Positions 17,614-26,384 of a stretch of 64,000 bases of DNA are shown in pieces; position 1 is the stretch's first letter, and every line of letters begins with the position of its first letter. The stretch comes from Allgaiera indica (GTDB lineage: Bacteria; Pseudomonadota; Alphaproteobacteria; Rhodobacterales; Rhodobacteraceae), in contig NZ_FNOB01000013.1 in the NCBI RefSeq assembly GCF_900106675.1, positions 1-64,000 on the forward strand. Reading direction: 5' to 3'. Made by a program: the position numbers and the translations under genes. A model generated the notes under the pieces. That model was not told where the DNA came from. It worked only from the letters and a program-made list of their open reading frames with translations, and did no database searches.

Positions 17614-20600
17614 TCACCCGGCCGCGACGGCCCCTGCCCCGGGCGTCACGCGCGCGGCCAGCAGCAGATACATCGCCGGCACCACGAACAGCGTGAACAG
17701 CGTGCCGAACGACATGCCGGTGAAGATCACCAACCCCATCGCATAGCGCCCCGCCGCCCCCGCGCCGCTGGCCAGCACCAGCGGCAACACGCCGAACACC
17801 ATCGCCGCGGTGGTCATCAGGATCGGCCGCAGCCGGGTCGCGGCCGCATCCAGCACCGCATCCAGCTTGGTCATCCCGCGCGCCTGCGCGGCATTGGCGA
17901 ATTGCACGATCAGGATGCCATGTTTCGAGATCAGCCCCATCAGGGTGACGATCCCCACCTCGGTATAGATGTTGATGGTGGAGAACCCGAGAAACAGGAA
18001 GCTGACCGCCCCGAACAGTGCCAGCGGCACCGAGATCAGGATCACCACAGGATCGCGGAAGCTTTCGAACAGCGCCGCCAGCGCCAGGAAGACGATGATG
18101 ACCGAAAACATCATCGTCACCAGAAAGCCGCCCGATTCGTGCATGAACTGGCGCGACTGGCCAGCGTAATCGGCGCTGTAGCCGGTGGGCGCGACCTTTT
18201 TCAGCACCCCGCGCAGATAGGCCAGCGTCGCGCCCTGCGACCCCGCCGCCACGCCCTGGATGGTGGCGGAATTGAGCTGCTGGAAATGGCTGATCGCCTC
18301 GGGTCCGACGCTCTCGGTCAGATGCGCGACGCTGCGCAGGGTCACCGGGCCGTGCGGGGTGGGGATATGCAGGTTCAGGATGTCGGACGGGTTCAGCCGG
18401 TCGACGCGGCGCACCTGGGGGATCACCTCATAGGCGCGCCCGTCGATGGTGAAATAATTCACCCGTGCCCCGGACAGGGCCGCGCCCAGGGCCTGGCCGA
18501 CCTGCTGCTTGGTCAGGCCAAGCGCCGCCACCTTGTCGGGGTCGATGATCAGGTTGGCTTGCGGTTCGTCGATCTTCAGATCGCTGTCTATATAGTAGAA
18601 CCTGTGGTCCTTCTTCGCCCGGGCCATCACCTTGCGGACCACCGCGTCGAGGTTCTGGAACGGCTGCGTCGTCTTGATCACGAACTGCACCGGCAGCCCC
18701 GAGGCCCCGGGCAGCGAGGGAAACTGGAACGCCACCACCTTGGCCCCGGCAATGCCGTTCCATTCGCCCTGCAACTGATGCTGGATCTCGGTCGCGGTGC
18801 GGCTGCGCTGGGCGTAGGGCTTGAGGATAATGCCGCTGATCCCCGCGTTCACCACCGGCACGCCCGACAGCTGAAAGGCGTGCTCGTATTCGGGCAGCTT
18901 GCGCGCGATGTCGAAAAGCTGGGCGTTATAGGCCAGCATCTGATCGGAGGTGGCGGTGGGCGGCCCCTTCACCATCGCCGCGACGACGCCCTGATCCTCG
19001 GTCGGCGCCAGTTGCTTTTGCGTCATGGTGAACATCACGCCCAGAAGCCCGATCATGATCACCGCCATCACGATCAGCACCGAATAGGTCTGCAGCAGAT
19101 TGGCCAGAAGCCGCATGTAGCCGCGCCGCACGGTCTCGAACACCCGGTCGATATGGTGCGCCAGCCAGGTGTCATCCTGCGAGGACCGGAAGATGCGCGC
19201 ACACATCATCGGCGACAGCGTCAGCGCCACCACCCCCGACATGACCACCGCCGCCGCCAGGGTGAAGGCGAATTGCACGAACAACGCACCCGTCAGCCCG
19301 CCCTGAAAGCCGATCGGCAGATAGACCGCGACCAGCACCAGCGTCATCGCAAGAATGGGCGAGCCCAGTTCACGCGCCGCCAGCAGCGCGGCCTGCATCG
19401 GGGTCTTGCCTTCGTCCTTCATGTGGCGGTCGACGTTCTCGACCACGATGATCGCATCATCCACCACCAGCCCGATCGCCAGTACCAGCGCCAAAAGCGT
19501 CAGCAGGTTGATCGAATAGCCCAGAAGCTGCATCCCGAAGGCCGCGCCGATCATCGACAGCGGCATCGCCACCAGCGGCACGACGACGGCGCGGAAGCTG
19601 CCCAGGAACAGGAAGATCACCAGGGTCACGATCGCCAGCGTCTCGGCCAGGGTTTGCAGCACCTCGGAAATCGAGGCGTCGATAAACCGGGTGGAATCGT
19701 AGACGATCTTGCCCGTCAGCCCCTGCGGCAGCTGCGCCCGGACCGCCGGAAAGGCCCGGCGCACCCGCGCGGCGACGTTCAGGATATTGGCGTCCGGCGC
19801 CACCTTGATGCCGACAAAAACCGAGCGGATGCCGTCGAAGGCGACGTTCAGGTCATAGTTTTGCGACCCCAGCACGACATGCGCCACATCGCCCAGCCGC
19901 ACGACCGAGGCGCCGTCGTGCTTGATGATCAGGTTTCGAAACGCCTTGACGCTGTGCAGGCTGGTATCGGTGGTCAAGGGGACGCTCACCCACTGGCCCC
20001 GGGTCGACCCCAGCGCGGTGAGGTAGTTGTTCTTCGACAGCGCCGCATAGACATCGGCCGCCGTCACCCCATGGCCGGCCATCCGCGTCGGATCCAGCCA
20101 GGCGCGCAGCGCAAAGCTGCGCCCGCCCAGGATCTCGGCCGCCTGCACGCCGCGCACCGCGTTCAGCTTTGGCACCACGACGCGGCTGAGATAATCGGTG
20201 ACATCGTTCTGCGCCATGGTTTTGCTGTAGAAGCCCAGGTACATCGCGTCGGTCGTATGCCCGGCCGAGACCTTTATCACCGGCGTTTGCGCCGCCACCG
20301 GCAGCCGGTTCTTCACCGCGTTGATCTGCGTGTTGATCTCGGTCAGCGCCTTGGTCGCGTCATAGTCCAGCCGCAGTTGCGCGGTGATCGTCGAGGCCCC
20401 CGCCGTGCTGGACGAAGACAGATAGTCGATGCCCTGCGCCTGGGCGATCGAGGCCTCCAGCGGCTGGGTGATGAAGCCCGCGACGGTGCGCGCATCCGCC
20501 CCGGGATAGATCGTGGTGACCGTAACCGTGGCCGATTGCATCCGGGGATACTGGCTGACCGGCAGGCTGAACAGCGCGCGCAGGCCCAGAACGACGACCA

Positions 20601-20658
20601 GCAGGCTGATCACCATCGCCAGCACCGGGCGGCGGATGAATATATCGGTGAAATTCAT
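17614..20658 (-). CDS. RND-family efflux pump, inner-membrane transporter
   Basis: This 1014-residue protein is a proton-driven RND exporter of the HAE-1/AcrB-MexF kind. It starts NFTDIFIRRPVLAMVISLLV (the usual first helix) and has the TM4 proton-relay pair in AIGLVVDDAIIVVENVDRH (about residue 400) plus two large periplasmic loops. The second half begins YSVLIVMAVIMIGLLGVMF, and the C-terminus has PILMTTAAMVFGVLPL. It lies seven bases after the membrane-fusion gene, so the two form one operon. No outer-membrane channel gene and no TetR regulator is adjacent. The substrate is unknown. Confidence 0.93.
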   Translation of the reverse strand: MNFTDIFIRRPVLAMVISLLVVVLGLRALFSLPVSQYPRMQSATVTVTTIYPGADARTVAGFITQPLEASIAQAQGIDYLSSSSTAGASTITAQLRLDYDATKALTEINTQINAVKNRLPVAAQTPVIKVSAGHTTDAMYLGFYSKTMAQNDVTDYLSRVVVPKLNAVRGVQAAEILGGRSFALRAWLDPTRMAGHGVTAADVYAALSKNNYLTALGSTRGQWVSVPLTTDTSLHSVKAFRNLIIKHDGASVVRLGDVAHVVLGSQNYDLNVAFDGIRSVFVGIKVAPDANILNVAARVRRAFPAVRAQLPQGLTGKIVYDSTRFIDASISEVLQTLAETLAIVTLVIFLFLGSFRAVVVPLVAMPLSMIGAAFGMQLLGYSINLLTLLALVLAIGLVVDDAIIVVENVDRHMKDEGKTPMQAALLAARELGSPILAMTLVLVAVYLPIGFQGGLTGALFVQFAFTLAAAVVMSGVVALTLSPMMCARIFRSSQDDTWLAHHIDRVFETVRRGYMRLLANLLQTYSVLIVMAVIMIGLLGVMFTMTQKQLAPTEDQGVVAAMVKGPPTATSDQMLAYNAQLFDIARKLPEYEHAFQLSGVPVVNAGISGIILKPYAQRSRTATEIQHQLQGEWNGIAGAKVVAFQFPSLPGASGLPVQFVIKTTQPFQNLDAVVRKVMARAKKDHRFYYIDSDLKIDEPQANLIIDPDKVAALGLTKQQVGQALGAALSGARVNYFTIDGRAYEVIPQVRRVDRLNPSDILNLHIPTPHGPVTLRSVAHLTESVGPEAISHFQQLNSATIQGVAAGSQGATLAYLRGVLKKVAPTGYSADYAGQSRQFMHESGGFLVTMMFSVIIVFLALAALFESFRDPVVILISVPLALFGAVSFLFLGFSTINIYTEVGIVTLMGLISKHGILIVQFANAAQARGMTKLDAVLDAAATRLRPILMTTAAMVFGVLPLVLASGAGAAGRYAMGLVIFTGMSFGTLFTLFVVPAMYLLLAARVTPGAGAVAAG

Positions 20659-20665
20659 TGGCCGG

Positions 20666-21823
20666 TCACTGTTCCGCCGGCTTCGGATGCACCGCGTCCG
20701 GCGGCTGGACCGCGTTGTCGATCCGCACGGCGGCGCCGGGGCTCAGCTTCAGCTGGCCGCTGGTCACCACCGTCTGGCCCGCCTTCAGCCCATTCAGCAC
20801 CGTCACCTGATCGCCCCGGGTGGGCCCGGTGGTGACGAAGACCTGTTGCACGATCTTCCCGGTCCCGGTCTTCGCCGGCACCACCACATAGACGGACGCG
20901 CCATAGGAATTGTAGGTGATCGCGGATGCAGGCAGCGTCAGCAATTCGCGTGGCGCGCCGGTCGTCACCTCGGTATGGACGAACATCCCCGGCCGCAGCA
21001 AGCCGTCGGGATTGGGGACCGTCGCGCGCACCGTGACGTTGCGGGTGTTCAGATCCACCTCGCTGTTGATCGCGGTGATCTGGCCATGGAACACGCGGCC
21101 CGCATAGGCATCAACCCGGACCGAGACCGGCTGACCGCGCGACAGCCGGGCGATGTCGATCTGCGGCACCACGAAATCGTCGTGCATGGCGCGCAGATCC
21201 TGCAGGCTGGCGATCCGCGTGCCCGGGGTCAGGTACTGGCCCAGATTGACCTGCAAGATCCCCAGCCGCCCGGAAAACGGCGCGCGCAGGGTCTTTTGCG
21301 CGATCAGCGCCTTCTGCTGATCGACCAGCGCCTGCTTGACCTTCAGATTGGCCTCGTCCGCGTCGATCGCCGCCTGGGTCACGGTCTGGCCGGTCATCAG
21401 CCGGCGGGCGCGTTCCAATGTCGTGTGCGCCAGATCCGCCGCCGCCTGCAGCGATGCAAGCTGCGCCTCCTCGGGCGCGGCATCAAGCGTCACCAGTACC
21501 TCGCCCGCCCGCACCTGGGCGCCCGATCGCACCGCGATGGTCTTGATCACCCCCGCCACCTGGGTGGTCAGCTCGACGCCATGCACCGCCGACAACGTGC
21601 CCACCGCCTTCATCCGGGACTGCCAGGCGCTGGGCCGCACCACGGTATCCGAAACCGTCACCGCCCCCGGCTTCGGCGCGCTCGCCATCAGAGCCTTGAC
21701 ATGCAGATAGAACCCGAACGCCAGCACGACCGCCAGGATCGCAAGCCCCCCCAGCATCACCAGCATACGCTTCCAGATCGATGGCCTGCGCCCGGCCCGG
21801 GCAGAGGGTATCGCTTGGCTCAC
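20666..21823 (-). CDS. RND efflux periplasmic adaptor (membrane-fusion protein)
   Basis: The 385-residue adaptor bridges the RND pump and an outer-membrane channel. After a short basic N-terminus a single membrane anchor follows (MLVMLGGLAILAVVLAFGFY). It then has the barrel-sandwich halves (VELTTQVAGVIKTIAVRSGA and TLRAPFSGRLGILQVNLGQY) flanking an alpha-hairpin, a beta-barrel and a membrane-proximal domain. I chose the GTG at 21823 because GAGGATCGACAG precedes it. The upstream open frame is not family-like. A proline-rich C-terminus ends HPKPAEQ. Confidence 0.9.
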   Translation of the reverse strand: MSQAIPSARAGRRPSIWKRMLVMLGGLAILAVVLAFGFYLHVKALMASAPKPGAVTVSDTVVRPSAWQSRMKAVGTLSAVHGVELTTQVAGVIKTIAVRSGAQVRAGEVLVTLDAAPEEAQLASLQAAADLAHTTLERARRLMTGQTVTQAAIDADEANLKVKQALVDQQKALIAQKTLRAPFSGRLGILQVNLGQYLTPGTRIASLQDLRAMHDDFVVPQIDIARLSRGQPVSVRVDAYAGRVFHGQITAINSEVDLNTRNVTVRATVPNPDGLLRPGMFVHTEVTTGAPRELLTLPASAITYNSYGASVYVVVPAKTGTGKIVQQVFVTTGPTRGDQVTVLNGLKAGQTVVTSGQLKLSPGAAVRIDNAVQPPDAVHPKPAEQ

Positions 21824-22156
21824 CTGTCGATCCTCAATCTGGTCCGAGGTCCATGCACGGGATCGCGGGACCTCGCACAATCCCGGCGCGCGAACGCGCG
21901 CCAACGGCGCGTTGCGGCGCGCGGGAACAGAACCGGTGTATCCGTGATCACGCCTGAACAGAATGCACGCGCCGCGTGTCATGCGATCACATGTTGGCGA
22001 TTGCCGGCGCCGGGTCGGGCGTCGCGGGTGGCGTTTCGACCGCCGGCGCCCTGCGGCACCGCGTCCCGCCACCCGGCGCCTGGCCGATCTGGCCCCGCCT
22101 GAGCCACCATGCTAGGCACGGGACAGGGCGCCCCGCGGCGCCGGTCGGAGGGCACG
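21824..22156. other. Divergent promoter region between the RND pump and fdhD
   Basis: About 330 bases separate two divergent operons. The sequence is GC-rich and contains short inverted repeats (CGCGCG-aa-CGCGCG near 21890 and TGATCA around 21944). I see no gene in it. An open frame that extends fdhD upstream to 22109 has no ribosome site and no family similarity. Confidence 0.5.
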
Positions 22157-23077
22157 ATGGCCAGACCAGACAACGACGATGGGAACGGGTTCCTGCTGCG
22201 CTCGGACCCGGGCGATCCGGCGCTTTCGGCCGAGGTTTCGGGCCTCGACCACACCGGCGCGCGGATCACGGCGCGGGTGGTGACGGAAAAGCCGCTGACA
22301 CTGTTCCTCAATCGTCAGGAGATCGTCACAATGATGACGATCGGAGACCACCCGGATCTGTTGGCGGTGGGCTACCTGCTGAACCAGAACATGCTGCGCC
22401 CCGATGACCGGATCACCGCCATCGACCACGACCGCACGCTTGACGCCATCGTGGTGCGCACGGCGCGCGAGACCGACTATGAGGCCAAGCTGCAGAAGAA
22501 GGTGCGCACCTCTGGCTGCGCGCAGGGCACCGTCTTCGGCGACGTGATGGACAGTTTCGACGGCGCCCGCCTGGCGCCTGACGCGGTTCTGCGGACCTCC
22601 TGGCTCTATGCGCTGACGCGCAAGATCAACACCGCGCCCAGCCTTTATCTGGAGGCCGGCGCGATCCATGGCTGCGTGCTGTGCGCGCGCGACCGCCCGC
22701 TTGTTTACATGGAAGACGTGGGCCGCCACAACGCGGTGGACAAGATCGCGGGCTGGATGTTCCTGAACCGCGTTTCGGGGGCCGACAAGATCTTCTACAC
22801 CACGGGGCGGCTGACCTCGGAGATGGTGATCAAGACGGTGATGATGGGCATCCCGATCCTGGTGTCGCGCTCGGGCTTCACGGCCTGGGGAGTGGATCTG
22901 GCGCGCCAGGCGGGGCTGACGCTGATCGGGCGGGCGCGCGGGCGGCGATTCATCGCGCTGGCCGGCGAACAGCGGATCGTGTTCGATGCCGACCCAGCGC
23001 AGGCGGCCGAGGACGCCCCCCACCAGCGCCGCAAGTCCGCCGACCGCGATGGGCAATCCCGAAAGGGTGGCGAATGA
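22157..23077 (+). CDS. fdhD: FdhD, sulfurtransferase for formate dehydrogenase
   Basis: FdhD takes sulfur from IscS and sulfurates the Mo/W-bisPGD cofactor, which is needed for formate dehydrogenase activity. The 306-residue product has the family blocks EKPLTLFLNRQEIVTMMTIG, the active-site region RTSGCAQGTVFGD (Cys near residue 119), then the C-terminal MEDVGRHNAVDKIAGW and GRLTSEMVIKTVMMG. Only one Cys is present where E. coli FdhD has a CxxC. ATG 22157 follows GGAGGGCACG. The gene overlaps mobA (ATGA) and opens an operon fdhD-mobA-mobB-moeA that faces the formate dehydrogenase cluster. Confidence 0.95.
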   Translation: MARPDNDDGNGFLLRSDPGDPALSAEVSGLDHTGARITARVVTEKPLTLFLNRQEIVTMMTIGDHPDLLAVGYLLNQNMLRPDDRITAIDHDRTLDAIVVRTARETDYEAKLQKKVRTSGCAQGTVFGDVMDSFDGARLAPDAVLRTSWLYALTRKINTAPSLYLEAGAIHGCVLCARDRPLVYMEDVGRHNAVDKIAGWMFLNRVSGADKIFYTTGRLTSEMVIKTVMMGIPILVSRSGFTAWGVDLARQAGLTLIGRARGRRFIALAGEQRIVFDADPAQAAEDAPHQRRKSADRDGQSRKGGE

Positions 23078-23685
23078 CGATTGCCGGCCTGGTGCTTTCG
23101 GGCGGGCTGTCGCGCCGCATGGGCGGCGGCGAAAAGGGCCTGCGCCCCCTGGGCGGGCGGCCGATGATCGCCCATGTGATCGAACGCCTGGCGCCGCAGG
23201 TCGGGCCGCTGGCGATCAACGCCAATGCCGATCCGGGCCTTTACGCGGGCTTCGGCCTGCCGGTTGTGCCCGATATCCATCCCGGTTTCGCCGGCCCGCT
23301 GGCGGGGGTGCTGACCGGGCTCGATTGGGCTGCGGCGCTGCCCGAGATCACCCATGTCGCCACCGCGGCGGTCGACACGCCGTTCTTTCCGCGCGATCTG
23401 GTGGCGCGCATGTCGCGCGATCTGGCACCCGGGCGCATTGTGCTGGCGCGCAGCCCCGAAGGGCGGCACCCGGTGTTCGGCCTCTGGCCGGTGGATCTGC
23501 GCGACGACCTGGCGCGGTGGCTCGCGTCTGGCGGCACGTTGAAGGTGCAGGCCTGGGCCGCCCGCCACGACCTGGCCTTCGCCGATTTCGCGCCCGTGAC
23601 CCCAGATGCGCCCGACCCGTTCTTCAACACCAACACGCCCGAGGATCTGGCCCGGGCTGAAACCTATCTGGAGCAGCGGCCATGA
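23074..23685 (+). CDS. mobA: MobA, molybdenum cofactor guanylyltransferase
   Basis: MobA adds GMP to molybdopterin and makes the guanine dinucleotide form that DMSO-reductase-family enzymes such as formate dehydrogenase need. The 203-residue protein opens with the nucleotidyltransferase motif LVLSGGLSRRMGGGEKGLRP, followed by PDIHPGFAGPLAGVLTGLDW and the metal-site region ATAAVDTPFFP. The NTPEDLARAE block at the C-terminus is typical. It overlaps fdhD and mobB by four bases each. Confidence 0.95.
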   Translation: MTIAGLVLSGGLSRRMGGGEKGLRPLGGRPMIAHVIERLAPQVGPLAINANADPGLYAGFGLPVVPDIHPGFAGPLAGVLTGLDWAAALPEITHVATAAVDTPFFPRDLVARMSRDLAPGRIVLARSPEGRHPVFGLWPVDLRDDLARWLASGGTLKVQAWAARHDLAFADFAPVTPDAPDPFFNTNTPEDLARAETYLEQRP

Positions 23686-24185
23686 CCCCCGTCTTTGGCA
23701 TCACCGGCTGGAAGAACTCCGGCAAGACCACGATGACCGAATGCCTGGTCAGCGAATTCACCCGCCGAGGCCTGCGCGTCGCCACGGTGAAACACGCCCA
23801 TCACGGCTTCGACATCGACCACGAAGGCACCGACAGCCACCGCCATCGCAGCGCCGGCGCGGCAGAGGTCGCCATCGTCTCGTCGCGGCGCTGGGCGCTG
23901 ATGCATGAGGTCCAGGGCACCGAAGAACCCCGGCTGGAAGAAATCGTCGCCCGCCTGTCGCCCTGTGATCTGGTTCTGGTCGAGGGCTACAAGCGCGAAG
24001 CTCAGCCCAAGCTAGAGGTCCGCCGCCGCGGCGCCCGCGAAACCACCCCGATCGCGCCCGGGGATCCCACGATCCGCGCCATCGCCGCCGATCACCCGGT
24101 TGATAGCCCGCTGCCGGTCTTCGGCCTCGACGACATCGCGGCGATCGCCGATCTGATCACTGCCGAACTGGGGCTTGCGACATGA
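23682..24185 (+). CDS. mobB: MobB, molybdopterin-guanine dinucleotide biosynthesis adaptor (GTPase)
   Basis: MobB is a small P-loop protein that assists MobA. The 167-residue product has Walker A GWKNSGKTTM (residues 9-18), the conserved TVKHAHHGFDIDHEGTDSHR stretch and VLVEGYKREAQPKLEVRR. Length and motif order are as in the family. It overlaps mobA and moeA by four bases, so the whole cofactor operon is translationally coupled. Confidence 0.95.
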   Translation: MTPVFGITGWKNSGKTTMTECLVSEFTRRGLRVATVKHAHHGFDIDHEGTDSHRHRSAGAAEVAIVSSRRWALMHEVQGTEEPRLEEIVARLSPCDLVLVEGYKREAQPKLEVRRRGARETTPIAPGDPTIRAIAADHPVDSPLPVFGLDDIAAIADLITAELGLAT

Positions 24186-25435
24186 GTTCCCGCAAGCTCT
24201 TGAACGATTGCTTCGCGCATGGCGGCACTCGCCTGCGCCATGACGAGGCCGTGGCGCTGATCACCGGGCGCCTGTCTTGCGTCACGGCGGTGCGGCGCGT
24301 GCCGTTGCGGGCGGCGACCGGCCGCTGGCTGGCCGCGCCCGTGACCGCGCCGCGCGACGTGCCGCTGCATCGCAACGCGGCGGTCGATGGCTATGCCTTC
24401 GCCGCGCCTGCGCCCGAAGGCACGCTGCCCGTCGCCGCCCGCATCGCGGCGGGCGATCTGGCACCCCGGCGCCTGGCCCCCGGGACGGCGGCGCGGATCT
24501 TCACCGGCGCGCCCGTACCCGAGGGGGCGGACAGCGTGGCGATGCAGGAAGATTGCAGCATCACGCCGGACGGCATCACGCTGCCCCACGGCCTGAAACG
24601 GGGCGCCAATGTGCGCCAGATCGGCGAGGACGTGGCCAAGGGCGCCGAGATCCTTTCCCCCGGCGCGCGGCTGCGGCCCCAGGACATCGCGGCGCTGGCG
24701 TCCTTTGGTCTTGCCTCGGTGCGGGTCCAGGCGCCGGTGCGGGTCGCGGTACTGTCGAACGGCGACGAATTGCGCGACCCGGGCGGCAGCATCGCCCCCG
24801 GCCAGGTCTTCGATTCCAACCGCACGATGCTGAAGGCACTGATAGCCACCCTGCCCTGCACCGTCACCGATCTGGGCATCCTGCCCGACCAGGCCCCGCG
24901 CATCGAGGCCGCGATCGCCGAGGCCGCGCGAAACCATGACCTGATCCTGACCTCGGGCGGCGTCTCGCAAGGAGAAGAGGACCACGTCGTCGCCGCGATC
25001 GACCGGCTGGGCAGCCGCCACCTGTGGCAGATCGCGATCAAGCCGGGCCGACCGATGAGCTTTGGCCAGATCGGCGATTGCGTCTTCCTGGGGCTGCCGG
25101 GCAACCCGGTCGCGGCCTTCGTGTGCTTCCTGCTCTACGCGCGCCCCGCGATCGTCGCGCTTGGCGGGGGCACGCCGGACGAACCCACGCGCTACCACCT
25201 TCCCGCCGGTTTCTCGCAAACCAAGAAGCCCGGCAGGCGCGAATTCTGGCGCGGCTGGCTGGAGACCACCCCCCAGGGTCCCGTGGCGCGGAAATTCGCG
25301 CGCGACGGCTCGGGTCTGATCTCGGGGCTGCGCCGGGCCTCGGGCCTGATCGAGGTGCTCGAGGACGAAACGCAGGTCACCGAAGGCGCCGCCGTCCGCT
25401 TTCTCCCCTTCGATCAGTTCGGCATCCAGGGCTGA
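24182..25435 (+). CDS. moeA: MoeA, molybdopterin molybdenumtransferase
   Basis: MoeA inserts molybdate (or tungstate) into adenylylated molybdopterin. The 417-residue product has the four-domain layout: RNAAVDGYAFAAP near the N-terminus, the ARIFTGAPVPEGADSVAMQE block, the MPT-binding domain with LSNGDELRDPGGSI and LTSGGVSQGEEDHV, and LPGNPVAAFVCF. Its place in one operon with fdhD and mobAB, facing a tungstate importer operon, suggests it serves the W/Mo formate dehydrogenase in particular. Whether a second, housekeeping moeA exists cannot be seen here. Confidence 0.95.
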   Translation: MSSRKLLNDCFAHGGTRLRHDEAVALITGRLSCVTAVRRVPLRAATGRWLAAPVTAPRDVPLHRNAAVDGYAFAAPAPEGTLPVAARIAAGDLAPRRLAPGTAARIFTGAPVPEGADSVAMQEDCSITPDGITLPHGLKRGANVRQIGEDVAKGAEILSPGARLRPQDIAALASFGLASVRVQAPVRVAVLSNGDELRDPGGSIAPGQVFDSNRTMLKALIATLPCTVTDLGILPDQAPRIEAAIAEAARNHDLILTSGGVSQGEEDHVVAAIDRLGSRHLWQIAIKPGRPMSFGQIGDCVFLGLPGNPVAAFVCFLLYARPAIVALGGGTPDEPTRYHLPAGFSQTKKPGRREFWRGWLETTPQGPVARKFARDGSGLISGLRRASGLIEVLEDETQVTEGAAVRFLPFDQFGIQG

Positions 25436-25453
25436 CGCTTAAAGCGGCCCTTG

Positions 25454-25478
25454 CCTTCATCTTGGCGCAAATACTCCC
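25454..25478 (-). repeat. Copy of the GTATTT-N4-AAnATGAA dispersed repeat
   Basis: On the minus strand this reads GGGAGTATTTGCGCC followed by AAGATGAAGG, directly after the GC hairpin of 25486-25508. The copy lies between the convergent moeA and tupA genes. It is the best-preserved form of the module and matches 62390-62411 in almost every base. Confidence 0.8.
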
Positions 25479-25485
25479 GGGGGGT

Positions 25486-25508
25486 GCGGGGGGCGGAAAG
25501 CCCCCCGC
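25486..25508. terminator. GC-rich hairpin between convergent moeA and tupA
   Basis: A perfect 9-bp stem GCGGGGGGC / GCCCCCCGC with a GGAAA loop sits in the 79-base gap between two convergent operons, immediately beside the dispersed repeat. There is no long T-run on either side, so its efficiency as an intrinsic terminator is uncertain. The position fits a shared, two-way terminator. Confidence 0.6.
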
Positions 25509-25514
25509 CTGTTC

Positions 25515-26351
25515 CTACTTCGGATTCGGGAAGAACAGCTGCTGACCATCGACGTGGTAGGCCGCGATCACCTCCTGCCCGTGCTTCGACAGCAGCCAAT
25601 CCTCGAACTGCCGCGCCAAACCGGCCTTCACCGAGGCGCAGCGCTTGGGGTTGATCAGCATCACCCCGTACTGATTGAACAGCCGCGGGTCGCCCTGCAC
25701 GTCGATCGAGAAATCGCCCTTGTTCTTGAAGCTGATCCAGGTCGAGCGGTCGGTCAGCGTATAGGCCCCCATTCCGACGCTCGCGTTCAGCGTCGCGCCC
25801 ATGCCCGAGCCGGTCTCGCGATACCAGCCCCCAGAGCCCGTCTTGGGGTCGATCCCGGTCGCCTTCCACAGCCGCATCTCGGCTTTGTTGGTGCCCGAGT
25901 CATCCCCGCGCGATGCAAACAGCGCATGCGACGCGGCAATCTTCTTCAGCGCCGCGCCGACATCCTTCATCCCCTTGATCCCGGCCGGATCGGGGGCCGG
26001 GCCGACGATGACGAAATCATTGTACATCAGGTCATGGCGGTCGACCCCATAGCCTTCCCGGACGAATTTCAACTCGGCCGGTTTGGCGTGCACCACCAAC
26101 ATGTCGCCATCGCAATTCTTGCCGTTCTTCAGCGCCTGGCCAGTGCCCACCGCGACCACGTGGACGGTGACGCCGGTCTCTTTCCGGTAGATCGGCAGCA
26201 GATAATCGTAAAGACCCGAATTCTGCGTCGAGGTGGTCGATTGCACCAGGATCGAAGGCCCCTCGGCCCGCGCGGGTCCGGGCGACATGGCCCAGGACAA
26301 GGCGATCGTGGCAGCGGTGGCGGTGCCCAGGATGGCACTCTTGACGGACAT
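25515..26351 (-). CDS. tupA: TupA-like tungstate ABC transporter substrate-binding protein
   Basis: This 278-residue periplasmic protein has a signal peptide (ATIALSWAMSPGPARAEG, cleaved near residue 29) and the oxyanion-binding motif TTSTQNSGLYDYLLP characteristic of TupA. It also has LMYNDFVIVGPAPDPAGI, then FASRGDDSGTNKAEM and GSGMGATLNASVGMGAYTLTDR, all conserved in tungstate-binding TupA. ModA or WtpA proteins lack the TTST motif in this form. It is the last gene of the operon, 33 bases after tupC, and should feed tungstate to the formate dehydrogenase cofactor path. Confidence 0.9.
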   Translation of the reverse strand: MSVKSAILGTATAATIALSWAMSPGPARAEGPSILVQSTTSTQNSGLYDYLLPIYRKETGVTVHVVAVGTGQALKNGKNCDGDMLVVHAKPAELKFVREGYGVDRHDLMYNDFVIVGPAPDPAGIKGMKDVGAALKKIAASHALFASRGDDSGTNKAEMRLWKATGIDPKTGSGGWYRETGSGMGATLNASVGMGAYTLTDRSTWISFKNKGDFSIDVQGDPRLFNQYGVMLINPKRCASVKAGLARQFEDWLLSKHGQEVIAAYHVDGQQLFFPNPK

Positions 26352-26384
26352 GGCTTTTTCCTCCGGATTGTCCCTCGGGGGGCG

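Noticed and set aside
17452-20835. 1127-codon open frame on the plus strand across the RND pump
   Set aside because: Antisense shadow of the pump gene, low-complexity (Arg/His/Gln-rich), no domain motifs.
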